Counted from the first letter of the stretch, positions 17,817 through 26,310 are shown. The stretch is 64,000 nucleotides of DNA from Pedobacter caeni (GCF_900129215.1 NZ_FQUQ01000010.1:1-64000), one strand, 5' to 3'. Numbers and translations: made by a program. Notes: a model not told the origin generated them from the letters alone.

Positions 17817-18515
17817 ATGAAAAAACAATTACTGATTATTTTATTGATCTTATCTGGTGGATCAGCATTTTCGCAAATGAACGGCGATTACAACTATTCT
17901 ATTGCTGCAAGAGGCTTCGGGATGATGCAAATGCCTAAGGTTTTAAATGAAACGAATTATAGCAAATACGTAAATACCTATTTCACAGGGTTGGTATTAA
18001 AGTTTAATGACAATCAGATCAGCTATCGTTTAGGGGGTAGTTACCTTAAAAAATCAAAAGAATTCTATAACAATTGTAATACCTGTGAAGTCATCAATGG
18101 TGATGTTACCGACTATTCCTTCAAAGTAGGTTTTGAAAAGAACCTTAACTTTTCCAGGATTCAGCCATATTTTGGTATCGATATGGGATTCAGATCTAGT
18201 AAGTTTATTGGATTGTCTCAAAATGCAAACACGTTGAAGGGCACATTGGCAGATTCTGCAATTCCATCAAATAAAGTGGAAACAAGTAAAGTTGGTTTTG
18301 TCGGTACTCCTTTGATCGGTATTAAGTTTAATGTGATCAATGAAGTTTCCTTATTCGTTGAAAGTAGCCTTGATTTCTTTTATTCTTATGAAAGACAGGA
18401 ATATGTAACTCAGGACGCCAGTAATACGCGTTCATTGTTCAAGACCAATAAAGCAGAGTTTCTGTTAAACCCGGTATCTGTAGGTATCTCTATTCATCTG
18501 GGAAGTAATAAATAG
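17817..18515 (+). CDS. Small outer-membrane beta-barrel protein
   Basis: A 232-residue protein with a clear signal peptide (MKKQLLIILLILSGGSAFSQ). The mature part alternates polar and aromatic residues (YFTGLVLKFNDNQISYRLGGSYL, YSFKVGFEKNLNFSRIQPYFGIDMGF, PLIGIKFNVINEVSLFVESSLDFFY), as in eight-stranded OmpA/OprF-type barrels. It ends VGISIHLGSNK. A CNTC pair sits in one loop. It is monocistronic, with a terminator right after it. There is no recognised enzyme motif; the role could be structural or adhesive. Confidence 0.75.
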   Translation: MKKQLLIILLILSGGSAFSQMNGDYNYSIAARGFGMMQMPKVLNETNYSKYVNTYFTGLVLKFNDNQISYRLGGSYLKKSKEFYNNCNTCEVINGDVTDYSFKVGFEKNLNFSRIQPYFGIDMGFRSSKFIGLSQNANTLKGTLADSAIPSNKVETSKVGFVGTPLIGIKFNVINEVSLFVESSLDFFYSYERQEYVTQDASNTRSLFKTNKAEFLLNPVSVGISIHLGSNK

Positions 18516-18530
18516 ATTTTCTCTATTCAT

Positions 18531-18577
18531 AAAAAAGCCTGTTGCCCGGATCATAAATCCAGACAACAGGCTTTTTT
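18531..18577. terminator. Bidirectional terminator
   Basis: The 14-bp arms at 18531-18544 and 18564-18577 are perfect (AAAAAAGCCTGTTG and its complement), with further imperfect pairing inside. It lies between the convergent genes ending at 18515 and 18593, with A and T runs at the two edges. Confidence 0.9.
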
Positions 18578-18592
18578 CATAGATGGGATGCC

Positions 18593-20977
18593 TTAGAATT
18601 TATAGGTCAGGCTTCCGACTATATTTCTTAACCTTTGAGGGTTTACAGTGGTGTAGCCAATCCAATATTTCTTGTCGGTTATGTTGTCGACTTTAACACC
18701 AAGCCTGAACCTGGGATGGTCATAAAATGCGCTGGCATTAAGAATGGTGTAAGCTGGTAGAATAAATACCCCATCCTTTTTGCTGTTTACTACTTTATTG
18801 TCACTGGCATAGTTTCCTCCGAATCCAAATCCAAGGCCTTTAATAAAATGGTCTGGCAGACGATAGTTGACCCAAAGATTAGCAGCATATGGCGAGGCCG
18901 CAGTTGCGGGACGAAGTCCTTCCAAATTGGGGTCGTCAGCTTTTGTGAGTTCAGAGTCATTGTATGCAAATCCTGCAATAATGTTCAGCCCTTTTAAAGG
19001 ACTCGCAACTACTTCCGCCTCAAAACCTTTGTTTACCTGAGTGCCGTCCTGAATCACAAATTTCGGATCGCTGTAAGGTCTTACTTTATCCTTCACTTTG
19101 ATGTTGTAATAGCTTAACGTTCCGCTTAGTTTCCCGTTAAATAAGTCCATCTTTATTCCACCCTCTATTTGAGTAGCCTCTTCCGGTTTTAGTGTTTTAT
19201 TCAGGTAATTTATCCCCTGGATATTGGTAAAGCCGTTCTGATAGTTTGCAAAAAGGGAAAGCTGATCTTTCAGAAGTTGATAGACAAGACCGAATTTAGG
19301 AGCAAATTGAGTCTGTTTATAAGGTTGTTTTGTCAGGCTGTCTCTTTTCTCTGAGTAACTTCCTTTATGTTCAAATCTGTCTACCCTGATTGCGGCCAGC
19401 GCCATAAACTGGTCGGTGATGTTAAAAACATCGGAAACATAGGCACTATAGGTATTGGTCTTGTAGATATCGGGATACACTGTTCTGCCATTTGCATAAA
19501 CAGCCTCCATATTGGTCTTGTTAAAGTTGTCATATAGCGGTCCTGAAGTAATTCCTCCGGAGATCGTATCAAGCGCTTTGCTTAAGAAAAGCTGATTGGA
19601 GTTGATTCGGAGAAAATCCAACCCAACAACCAATCTGTTTCTATGTGAGCCAATATTGAAATCCGCATTGAAATTCTGTTGGATTTCCAATACATTCATC
19701 TTGCTGTTTTCTGTAGACTGATCCTCACGCGAAAGCATGTTGTTTGGCATCAGATAAAAGTAAGGAGAGAACCCATTTGAGTAACTCTTGCTATAGGTGA
19801 TATTGGTTTGTGAGGTCCAGGAATCAGAAAACTTGTACTCCATGGTACCAAAGAGGTTGGTGCTTTTGGATTGCTGGGTCAGGTCATTTGAAAAATAAGA
19901 TTTTTTATAATCCAAATTCAATTGATCTGCGCGGTCCACACCAAGGTCTGCAACTGATTGACCCCAGGGAAAGAAGAAGATCTGATTCGCTGTGTTTTTG
20001 CTGCTGTAGATTTCTGCATCGAACAGGAAAGACAGGCGGTCAGAGGCTTTGTAAGAAAGGCTTGGTGCCAGCACAAATCCTTTACTAAATCCATGATCCT
20101 GAAAAGAACCGTCATAGTTATATGCCGCATTCAGACGGAACAGTAATGTTTTAGCCGTATCAAGGGGGGTATTGAAATCGACACTTATACGGTTAAAATC
20201 ATAACCTCCGGCAGCGTAAGTCACCTCTCCACCAATATGATCATAAGGCTTTTTGGTTACCCGGTTGATTAAACCTCCATATGAAGTTAAGGAGTTTCCG
20301 AAAAGGGTGGCCGATGGGCCTTTGATCACTTCGATGCTTTCCAGGTTTGCGGCATCAATTCTGCTGGTTACGTTTCCGGCAATACCATTTCTAAGTTTGC
20401 TTTGCGTAATGAAACCTCTCATGTTATAATAAGAACTCCCATCTCCGCCACGTCCCGTAGCTTCCCACATTTTCTGTAAGCCCGGAGCATTTTTGATGGC
20501 ATCATCTATAGAGAAAACCAGCTGGTCTGCCATCAATTCTTTAGAAATGGTGGTATAAACCTGTGAATTCTCCAAATTTCTGAGTGGCATCTTTGATACA
20601 TAAGGACTCTTTTTTGTCGAGTACTTATTGGTTTTATTGCTGTTGATATTGATCTCTTTGAGCTGGCCTGAGTTTTCAGTGATGATAAAATCCATGGTCA
20701 GCTCCTCTCCCTGAAGAACTTTTATGTTCTTTTCTATCACATTTGATCCGACAGCAGAAACACGTAGGATATAATTTCCTGGTTTAACGCGGGGAATGGT
20801 ATAACTACCGTTTTCATCGCTCAGGTTTCCCAGTCCTTTGTTCTTTAATCCTACACTGACGTAGGCTGCGGGTTGTCCATCAGAGGTGGTAATCCTGCCC
20901 TTGATGGTGGAGAGTTGTTGTGCACTTAGGGTCATGCTGGAAAACAGCAGAAATAAGGAGAATAAAAGTTTATGCAT
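18593..20977 (-). CDS. TonB-dependent siderophore receptor
   Basis: A 794-residue outer-membrane receptor with signal peptide to LSAQ (about 19). A carboxypeptidase-regulatory-like domain follows (about 22-105, IKGRITTSDGQPAAYVSVGL), then the plug (about 135-245) with DAIKNAPGLQKMWEATGRGG, IDAANLESIEVIKGPSATLFG and GGLINRVTKKP typical of ferric-siderophore receptors. The barrel ends in a TonB-receptor C-terminus (LRNIVGSLTYKF). No STN domain is present, so it is not a FecR-type signaller. An MFS gene lies upstream on the same strand with its own possible promoter between them. Iron regulation is likely; a candidate operator is listed at 21053-21068. Confidence 0.92.
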   Translation of the reverse strand: MHKLLFSLFLLFSSMTLSAQQLSTIKGRITTSDGQPAAYVSVGLKNKGLGNLSDENGSYTIPRVKPGNYILRVSAVGSNVIEKNIKVLQGEELTMDFIITENSGQLKEININSNKTNKYSTKKSPYVSKMPLRNLENSQVYTTISKELMADQLVFSIDDAIKNAPGLQKMWEATGRGGDGSSYYNMRGFITQSKLRNGIAGNVTSRIDAANLESIEVIKGPSATLFGNSLTSYGGLINRVTKKPYDHIGGEVTYAAGGYDFNRISVDFNTPLDTAKTLLFRLNAAYNYDGSFQDHGFSKGFVLAPSLSYKASDRLSFLFDAEIYSSKNTANQIFFFPWGQSVADLGVDRADQLNLDYKKSYFSNDLTQQSKSTNLFGTMEYKFSDSWTSQTNITYSKSYSNGFSPYFYLMPNNMLSREDQSTENSKMNVLEIQQNFNADFNIGSHRNRLVVGLDFLRINSNQLFLSKALDTISGGITSGPLYDNFNKTNMEAVYANGRTVYPDIYKTNTYSAYVSDVFNITDQFMALAAIRVDRFEHKGSYSEKRDSLTKQPYKQTQFAPKFGLVYQLLKDQLSLFANYQNGFTNIQGINYLNKTLKPEEATQIEGGIKMDLFNGKLSGTLSYYNIKVKDKVRPYSDPKFVIQDGTQVNKGFEAEVVASPLKGLNIIAGFAYNDSELTKADDPNLEGLRPATAASPYAANLWVNYRLPDHFIKGLGFGFGGNYASDNKVVNSKKDGVFILPAYTILNASAFYDHPRFRLGVKVDNITDKKYWIGYTTVNPQRLRNIVGSLTYKF

Positions 20978-21009
20978 ATTAAGTAATCTGGATTAATTCT
21001 AAACAGCTG

Positions 21010-21041
21010 CAAAGTAGCGGATGATTCTTTAGTAATCCAAA
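21010..21041 (-). promoter_or_regulatory. Candidate Bacteroidota promoter of the siderophore receptor
   Basis: Reading the minus strand, TTTG (21038-21041) is followed after 20 bases by CTACTTTG (21010-21017), close to the TTTG / TAnnTTTG consensus but one base short between TA and TTTG. It lies 33 bases before the 20977 start codon. Confidence 0.4.
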
Positions 21042-21052
21042 TTATTTTTAAT

Positions 21053-21068
21053 AAATCTAAATAGATTT
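21053..21068. promoter_or_regulatory. Inverted repeat upstream of the siderophore receptor promoter
   Basis: AAATCTA and TAGATTT are separated by two bases (perfect 7-bp arms). The repeat overlaps the MFS stop codon and sits just upstream of the candidate -33 box. It could be an iron-responsive (Fur-like) operator; this is inference from position and dyad symmetry. Confidence 0.35.
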
Positions 21069-22392
21069 AGCTATCCTGATTGAGCCTAGAAGTATCTTTG
21101 GTATCCTTCATAAATACATAAACAAGCAGGGAGCAGAAGATGCAAAATGTAATGTACCAATAATAATAAGGCTCATGGCCCCAGTCTTTTAGCCACAAAG
21201 CAATGTATTCTGCCGTGCCGCCGAAGATGGCAACCGTTAAGGCATAAGGCAGACCAACACCCAGGGCTCGTACTTCTGCCGGAAACAATTCAGCTTTTAC
21301 AACGGCATTGATGCTGGTATATCCACTGACAATGATCAATGAAGCCATCAACAATAAAAATGCAGTCCATTGGCTTGTGGTCTGACTTAATGCTGTAAGC
21401 AATGGAACCGTACAGAAGGTTCCAAGTATGCCAAAGCCAATTAGCAGCGGCCTTCGACCGATCTTATCAGATAAAGCACCAAAGAGGGGCTGCAGACAGG
21501 CAAACAGGAACAGAGAAAGAAAGGAAAGGAGGGTTGACTCTTCTTTAGTCATCTTTACGGTGTTGACCAGGAACTTTTGCATGTAGGTGGTGTAGGTATA
21601 AAAGGCCAGGGTTCCACCCAGGGTGAGTCCGATCACAGTGATGACTGCCTTTGGGTGTTTTAACAGTTCTTTTACCGTCCCTTTGTTTTCTGTATTCTTC
21701 TTTTTTTGATGCTCAAAAGCGGTGGTTTCATCAAGGTTCTTTCTCAGGTAAAGTGCCACAATGGAGAGTACAGCCCCAAAAACAAATGGAATGCGCCAAC
21801 CCCATTCCTGAAGTTGGTGTTCTGAGAGCAGTACTTTTTGTAACAAAAGCTGGAGGGCAAGAGCAAGTAATTGTCCGCCGATAAGTGTGACATATTGAAA
21901 ACTGGAATAGAACCCACGGCGGTTTTTTGTGGCCATCTCGCTCAGATAAGTAGCCGATACGCCGTATTCTCCACCCACACTCAATCCCTGAAGTAATCTG
22001 GCGGTTAACAAAAGGATGGGAGCAAGAATGCCTATCGTCGTGTAAGTAGGTGTCAGGGCAATTAAAAGGGAACCTAAAGACATGAGTAAGACAGAAAGTG
22101 TCATGGATTGTTTCCTGCCAATCTGGTCTGCTATTCTTCCAAATATATATCCACCAAGAGGGCGCATAAGGAAACCCAGTGCAAATATTCCGGCGGTATT
22201 CAGGAGCTTTACGGTGTCATTTCCTTCGGGAAAGAAGGCAGAGGAGAAATAAATAGCAAAGGCAGAATAAGCGTACCAGTCATACCATTCTACGAGGTTT
22301 CCTACAGAACCTCCGAAGATGGCTTTTAACCGGCGGGGAGATATTTTGTCATCCTCGCTTTCGGGATGAACCTGCTCAATATTTGTTTTCAT
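21067..22392 (-). CDS. MFS metabolite:proton symporter (KgtP/ProP-like)
   Basis: A 441-residue inner-membrane transporter from the ATG at 22392; an upstream ATG at 22419 would add MFFNQRDSG. Twelve hydrophobic segments are visible. Family signatures of the metabolite:H+ symporter group are present: SVGNLVEWYDWYAYSAFA, MRPLGGYIFGRIADQIGRK, LLTARLLQGLSVGGEYG and ALSDKIGRRPLLIGFG. This family takes up organic acids or compatible solutes such as 2-oxoglutarate, proline or shikimate; substrate specificity cannot be assigned. The gene precedes the siderophore receptor on the same strand, but dyad symmetry and a promoter-like element in the gap argue for separate transcription. Confidence 0.9.
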   Translation of the reverse strand: MKTNIEQVHPESEDDKISPRRLKAIFGGSVGNLVEWYDWYAYSAFAIYFSSAFFPEGNDTVKLLNTAGIFALGFLMRPLGGYIFGRIADQIGRKQSMTLSVLLMSLGSLLIALTPTYTTIGILAPILLLTARLLQGLSVGGEYGVSATYLSEMATKNRRGFYSSFQYVTLIGGQLLALALQLLLQKVLLSEHQLQEWGWRIPFVFGAVLSIVALYLRKNLDETTAFEHQKKKNTENKGTVKELLKHPKAVITVIGLTLGGTLAFYTYTTYMQKFLVNTVKMTKEESTLLSFLSLFLFACLQPLFGALSDKIGRRPLLIGFGILGTFCTVPLLTALSQTTSQWTAFLLLMASLIIVSGYTSINAVVKAELFPAEVRALGVGLPYALTVAIFGGTAEYIALWLKDWGHEPYYYWYITFCIFCSLLVYVFMKDTKDTSRLNQDS

Positions 22393-22445
22393 GCCTGAAT
22401 CTCTTTGGTTAAAAAACAAAAGATAAGGCTTTTAAACAAATTCTA

Positions 22446-22488
22446 ATACCCTTGCACCATGTGAATTTATCAAATGATACAAGGGTAT
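22446..22488. promoter_or_regulatory. Inverted repeat upstream of the MFS gene
   Basis: Perfect 9-bp arms ATACCCTTG (22446-22454) and CAAGGGTAT (22480-22488) are separated by 25 bases. It lies between the lipoprotein stop codon and the MFS start. No T-run follows, so an operator or leader structure is as likely as a terminator. Confidence 0.4.
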
Positions 22489-22533
22489 AGAACTGTTACT
22501 CGTTTTCAACAAGCAACGATGAGATAGGGTTAG

Positions 22534-22953
22534 TTAGTGAAAAGCGTATAGCGCAATTCCGTTAAGATATTGCTGAGAAACCGGGCTCGCGGACGCAACA
22601 GATTTGCCATCCACAAATATTTCAAGTTTCGCTGAACCCGGTGCATTTGAAGTGATACTTACGGCTACATCTGAAGCATAGGTGACTGATTTTCTGATTA
22701 TTTTGCTAAATGGCAGAGACTGAGCGGTCAGTTCCGTATCAGCGCCAGTCTCGTTGGTGTACCTGATGTCCAGATTGGTTAGGCCAGCACTTAAAGCGGT
22801 CACTCTATATTCAATAGATACGGTTTTTGGGTATCCGGCTCTGGGATCATCAACGTTGTTTTTATCTTTTGAGCAGGAGCTGATTAGGCCTGCAACCAGA
22901 AACATGAAGGCAATCTTTGTGAACAGGTTTTTTTTAAGTTGTAAAAGTCTCAT
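22534..22953 (-). CDS. Small lipoprotein resembling MmpS-type accessory proteins
   Basis: A 139-residue protein from the ATG at 22953; a longer frame to 23019 adds a poorly coding 22-residue leader. The signal peptide has a lipobox with Cys27 (AGLISSCSKDK). The mature part is a single beta-rich domain: SIEYRVTALSAGLTNLDIRY, ETGADTELTAQSLPFSKI, SVTYASDVAVSITSN and AKLEIFVDGKSVAS. This pattern (a T/S-rich strand, LPFSK, then a VDGK hairpin) resembles the MmpS fold known from mycobacterial transport accessory proteins. Here it stands without an MmpL partner. The match is by eye and moderate. It follows the sterol-desaturase gene with a spacer of about 110 bases. Confidence 0.7.
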   Translation of the reverse strand: MRLLQLKKNLFTKIAFMFLVAGLISSCSKDKNNVDDPRAGYPKTVSIEYRVTALSAGLTNLDIRYTNETGADTELTAQSLPFSKIIRKSVTYASDVAVSITSNAPGSAKLEIFVDGKSVASASPVSQQYLNGIALYAFH

Positions 22954-23066
22954 GAGATTTTTGTTTTTTAATAGGTTATTATGTCCTACAAATCTATCAT
23001 AGACCCTTTTTTCAATCAATACCCGGAAATCAGGTTTTATTTCTACCTGTATTCAGGGATATAAGT

Positions 23067-24287
23067 TTAGATTTTTTCATACCTGAGCAGATATTGTCTG
23101 TATAGCCTGCTCAGTCTAAAAACATTTTCGAGAATCACCAGAATGACAACAGGTAGCATCACCAGCTCAAAAATTTGAAACTTCCAGAAAGTATAAGCGA
23201 ATAATAAGATCAGGCGGAAGCATTCCAGGTAGTAAATCCATTTCCTTTGTTCCAGCAATGCACCACAATTGATTAAGGTAATCATAATAAAGGTGGCGCT
23301 GAACAATTTGTCTTCCAGCTGCAGAGTAGCATAAAAAGCGGTAAAAAAGCTGAGTAAAGCAACACAAAGTAGGAGTTGGAAATTTAAGTAAACCCTGAAT
23401 TTAAAGCGGTAAGCTGGTTCTGCTTTTTGCTGCAGGTATCTTTTCTCCAGGATGGGCCTGATGTTTTGATCAAGGGTAGCAGGATTTCCAAAAATGATTT
23501 TTAGTCTTGCCTTCAAATGTGTTTCTTTTTTGCAGGCTTCAAGGATTTCCAGGTAATAATGAAAGTGCTGCCATAAAAAGCTATAGCTTTTGACAGGGTG
23601 GGTAAGGCCATATTTGGGCGCTTCTTCTTCCCGTTGAAAAGTTCCGAATAGCTTGTCCCAAAAGACAAAAACGTCTCCGTAATTCTTATCCAGGTATTTA
23701 TCATCGCTGGCATGATGAACTCCATGAAGAGAAGGAGTAATGAAGATGTGCTCCAGCCAACCGAGCTTTCCAACCAGTTGGGTGTGGGTGAAAAAGGAGT
23801 AAGCACCATGAACCATGAGAATGGTGATGACCATTGCAAGATGAAATCCCAGAAAAGGGATGACACACCAAAAGATATTTCTGATCAGTGCCTGGAAAAC
23901 AGTGATCCTGGCGGATACGGTCAGGTTGAATTCTTCGCTTTGATGGTGGACAATATGTGCAGCCCATAAAAAGTTTACCTGGTGGCCTAAGCGGTGATAC
24001 CAGTACCAAACTAAGTCTGTGGTCAGGATCAGCAACACCCATACCCACCAGGTATTCGGAATATGAAACAGGGCATAGTTTTCATATACCCAATAAAACA
24101 AGCTGTAAAAGCTTGCGGAGATAAATAAGTTAAGCAACCTTTCGGCAATGCCGATACTGAGGTTCGCAATTGAGCTCTCATATTTAAAAACTTCCGGCTT
24201 TTTCAGATAAATAGCCAGACAGTATTCCAGATAGAGGAAGAGAAAAAATGCAGGAATGGCAAATGCGAGGTAGTTTAACTGGATCAT
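23067..24287 (-). CDS. Sterol desaturase/fatty acid hydroxylase superfamily membrane protein
   Basis: A 406-residue integral membrane di-iron oxygenase. Histidine boxes are visible: HRLGH near residue 98, HIVHH near 112, and HGVHH near 190 in SLHGVHHASDDKYLDKNYG. These bind the two irons in this superfamily (sterol C4/C5 oxidases, alkylglycerol monooxygenase, carotenoid hydroxylases). About four hydrophobic segments precede or span the boxes, and a further set of C-terminal helices (about 320-395) makes it longer than minimal members, like alkylglycerol monooxygenase-type proteins. Its start codon abuts the stop of a small membrane ORF and it is in line with the phytanoyl-dioxygenase gene, so they form one lipid-modifying operon. 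Confidence 0.9.
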   Translation of the reverse strand: MIQLNYLAFAIPAFFLFLYLEYCLAIYLKKPEVFKYESSIANLSIGIAERLLNLFISASFYSLFYWVYENYALFHIPNTWWVWVLLILTTDLVWYWYHRLGHQVNFLWAAHIVHHQSEEFNLTVSARITVFQALIRNIFWCVIPFLGFHLAMVITILMVHGAYSFFTHTQLVGKLGWLEHIFITPSLHGVHHASDDKYLDKNYGDVFVFWDKLFGTFQREEEAPKYGLTHPVKSYSFLWQHFHYYLEILEACKKETHLKARLKIIFGNPATLDQNIRPILEKRYLQQKAEPAYRFKFRVYLNFQLLLCVALLSFFTAFYATLQLEDKLFSATFIMITLINCGALLEQRKWIYYLECFRLILLFAYTFWKFQIFELVMLPVVILVILENVFRLSRLYRQYLLRYEKI

Positions 24288-24476
24288 TTATGGCTTGTTT
24301 CTTATTTTTATAAAACTGAGCCGCCGCCATTGGTCAATCCCTTTTTGTAGGGTGTGCAGCTTTCCCGAACGGATCAGGTAGCTGATTGCTAAAGCAATTA
24401 ACATGACCAGGTTATTTAACAAGACTTGCAAAACGCTGATAAAAAGCAGTCGGGCTTTTCTCATGTTTTGGTTCAT
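24288..24476 (-). CDS. Small membrane protein between dioxygenase and desaturase
   Basis: A 62-residue frame with one long hydrophobic segment (LLFISVLQVLLNNLVMLIALAISYLI, given here as separate parts: residues 10-35) and a basic C-terminus. The first 65 bases overlap the end of the dioxygenase gene in another frame, and its stop touches the start codon of the desaturase gene. This fits translational coupling. A shorter start at 24464 is possible. No homologue is recognised; it is kept because it fills the gap exactly and has a membrane-protein composition. Confidence 0.5.
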   Translation of the reverse strand: MNQNMRKARLLFISVLQVLLNNLVMLIALAISYLIRSGKLHTLQKGIDQWRRLSFIKIRNKP

Positions 24477-25218
24477 ACCTGCCTGCTATAATTGGTAAAT
24501 AAATTACCCTTCTACGGCTTTCTTCCCCTACTACAGACGATTGTGCAACCCTATGCCACAGACGGCCATCATGAATGGTGAGGTCCCCGGCTTCTGGTAC
24601 TATCGCCACTTCTGCCGCATCAGGCCTGTTGTCCAGAAAATATTTTTTTCGAAACAGCATGCTATATAAACTCTGTTTGTGTGTGCCAGGAAGCACACGC
24701 AACCCTCCGTTTTCTGGTTTCAGACTACTCAGGTGGATGCCTACATTGAGCATTGGATTGAGCTTTTGACCCTGGAAAATATCACGGAGTCCATCGGTAT
24801 GCCAACCCATCTGGGTAAACTTACTTTCCGGGCCATTAACATAATGATTGAGCACCATGCCGTCTTTTTCTGCTGTACCTAATCTTGCTCCTGGACCGAT
24901 TAATGATAACAGGGTCTCAAAACGAGGGTCATTGGGAAGTTCAGCGAATAATGGATGATGCTGATTGATAAAAGCAAAACGTTGAACAATAGCAGAGCCG
25001 TCGAGGTCTCTGCCATATTTGATAGGGATGCCGTTGATTTTAATTTTTTGATCTGTAATCCATTTCTGCTGAACTTCAATAGAAGCCTGAATGATGTCGT
25101 TCACAGTTTCCGGTTTGATGAAATTTTTGAAATGAATAAATCCGTTTTTGTTAAAGAAGTCAGTTTGTTCTGTAGTTATTTTATCCCCTAAGGTGAATTT
25201 TATAGATAGATTTTCCAT
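24412..25218 (-). CDS. Phytanoyl-CoA dioxygenase (PhyH) family protein
   Basis: A 268-residue Fe(II)/2-oxoglutarate-dependent oxygenase. The double-stranded beta-helix iron ligands are visible as His140 and Asp142 in GWHTDG and His222 in IHDGRLWHRV. The arginine expected to bind 2-oxoglutarate lies in SRRRVIYLPI shortly after. No signal peptide is seen, so it is cytoplasmic. Family members hydroxylate lipids, lipid precursors or small metabolites. Here the gene leads an operon with a small membrane protein and a di-iron hydroxylase, which suggests consecutive oxygenations of a lipid. It has a good promoter plus a 19-bp palindrome upstream, so regulation by a small-molecule repressor is likely. 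Confidence 0.92.
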   Translation of the reverse strand: MENLSIKFTLGDKITTEQTDFFNKNGFIHFKNFIKPETVNDIIQASIEVQQKWITDQKIKINGIPIKYGRDLDGSAIVQRFAFINQHHPLFAELPNDPRFETLLSLIGPGARLGTAEKDGMVLNHYVNGPESKFTQMGWHTDGLRDIFQGQKLNPMLNVGIHLSSLKPENGGLRVLPGTHKQSLYSMLFRKKYFLDNRPDAAEVAIVPEAGDLTIHDGRLWHRVAQSSVVGEESRRRVIYLPIIAGRYEPKHEKSPTAFYQRFASLVK

Positions 25219-25414
25219 GATGATGAATTTTTAATGCTAAATGTTGAGGTAAACAATGCCATCTGCGGGATAGGCCGTCAGTAGCTGGTGAATGATGAAA
25301 TCGAAAATGTATTAGAGATCAACAACAACAATAGCAACAACCTGCCCTTTCGGAGAAGAGCATTCGCATGGTGTGTGCGGTATGAATATGGTTGTTATTC
25401 TTCATTGAAATAAA

Positions 25415-25433
25415 GTCTATTAATTTAGTAGAC
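25415..25433. promoter_or_regulatory. 19-bp palindromic operator candidate
   Basis: GTCTATTAATTTAGTAGAC agrees with its own reverse complement at 15-16 of 19 positions, with perfect 5-bp outer arms. It starts a few bases downstream of the promoter at 25438-25467 and so would block transcription if bound. TetR- and MarR-type repressors use sites of this size; no such gene is in the immediate vicinity. Confidence 0.55.
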
Positions 25434-25437
25434 ATTA

Positions 25438-25467
25438 CAAATGTAGGAAAATAATTGTCTTATCAAA
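25438..25467 (-). promoter_or_regulatory. Bacteroidota-type promoter of the dioxygenase operon
   Basis: On the minus strand TTTG (25464-25467) is followed after 18 bases by TACATTTG (25438-25445), an exact match to the TTTG / TAnnTTTG consensus for the primary sigma factor of this phylum. It leaves a leader of roughly 210 bases before the 25218 start. Confidence 0.65.
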
Positions 25468-25494
25468 TTTATTTTAAAAAAAGAGGACTAATTT

Positions 25495-26268
25495 TTATTG
25501 CTGATACAAACGGGCGGTGATCCTTTCAATCAATGACTTAGGGAGAAACCTCGTGCCGAAAGCAGAAATTTTATTGAGGAAACCAGGAATGATCTCCGCC
25601 TTTTTACTAAACATTCCTTTCAGGCCAATCTTAGCGACCACCTCTGCAGCCATGTTAAACTTTTCAGCGAGCTCTGCCAAAGCATCCATCCCCGCGCGAC
25701 TGGAGAAACCCGTTGCCGTAGGTCCAGGACATAGACAGCTGACCGAAACAGAACTGTCTTTAAGCTCGTAACGTAAAGCACGGCTGTAAGAAAGAATAAA
25801 GGTCTTACTCGCAGCGTATAAAGAAAGGGTAGGTACCGCCTGATAGGCTGCGGTACTGGAAATGTTTAAAATATAGGCCTGCTCCTGTTGCTTTAAAACC
25901 GGAAGTAAATGGTGACTTAGCTCCAGGACAACATCCACATTGAGCTTTAACATATTCATTTGATCAGCGAGTGCAAGCTGATCAAAATTACCCCATACCC
26001 CATAACCGGCATTATTGATCAGAATGGATAGGGAAGGAGCTTTATTTTTACACCATGTTGCCACCTCCTCAGCCGCATCCTTCATAGAAAGGTCAATTGG
26101 TAAATAAAAAGCATTCACTTTATATTCACTTGCCAATTTTGCAACTTGCTGAAGTTCGGCTTCAGAACGGGCAACCAATAACAGGTGGTAGCCTGCGCGA
26201 GCCAGTAATAACGCAATTTCTCTTCCAATCCCTTTACTAGCACCTGTTACTAAAGCATATTTATCCAT
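25495..26268 (-). CDS. Short-chain dehydrogenase/reductase (SDR)
   Basis: A 257-residue NAD(P)-dependent oxidoreductase of the classical SDR type. The Rossmann glycine motif is TGASKGIG (about 8-15). NNAGYGVWG is at about 86-94. The catalytic Ser-Tyr-Lys triad lies in NISSTAAY and LSLYAASKTF (about 138-160). The C-terminal third is hydrophobic with basic residues, as in the DltE/YqjQ-like group acting on lipophilic substrates. It lies upstream of the lipid operon on the same strand, but the promoter at 25438-25467 separates them. The substrate is unknown. Confidence 0.9.
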   Translation of the reverse strand: MDKYALVTGASKGIGREIALLLARAGYHLLLVARSEAELQQVAKLASEYKVNAFYLPIDLSMKDAAEEVATWCKNKAPSLSILINNAGYGVWGNFDQLALADQMNMLKLNVDVVLELSHHLLPVLKQQEQAYILNISSTAAYQAVPTLSLYAASKTFILSYSRALRYELKDSSVSVSCLCPGPTATGFSSRAGMDALAELAEKFNMAAEVVAKIGLKGMFSKKAEIIPGFLNKISAFGTRFLPKSLIERITARLYQQ

Positions 26269-26310
26269 GTAAGAGAATTAAGTCTATGGTAAGACTGGCT
26301 CCGCTGCAAG

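Noticed and set aside
17605..17820. 71-codon frame before the outer-membrane protein gene
   Set aside because: No signal, motif or plausible composition, and it overlaps the next start; more likely spacer sequence.
22393..22419. Longer start for the MFS transporter
   Set aside because: The extra MFFNQRDSG has no family similarity; the ATG at 22392 gives a normal N-terminus.
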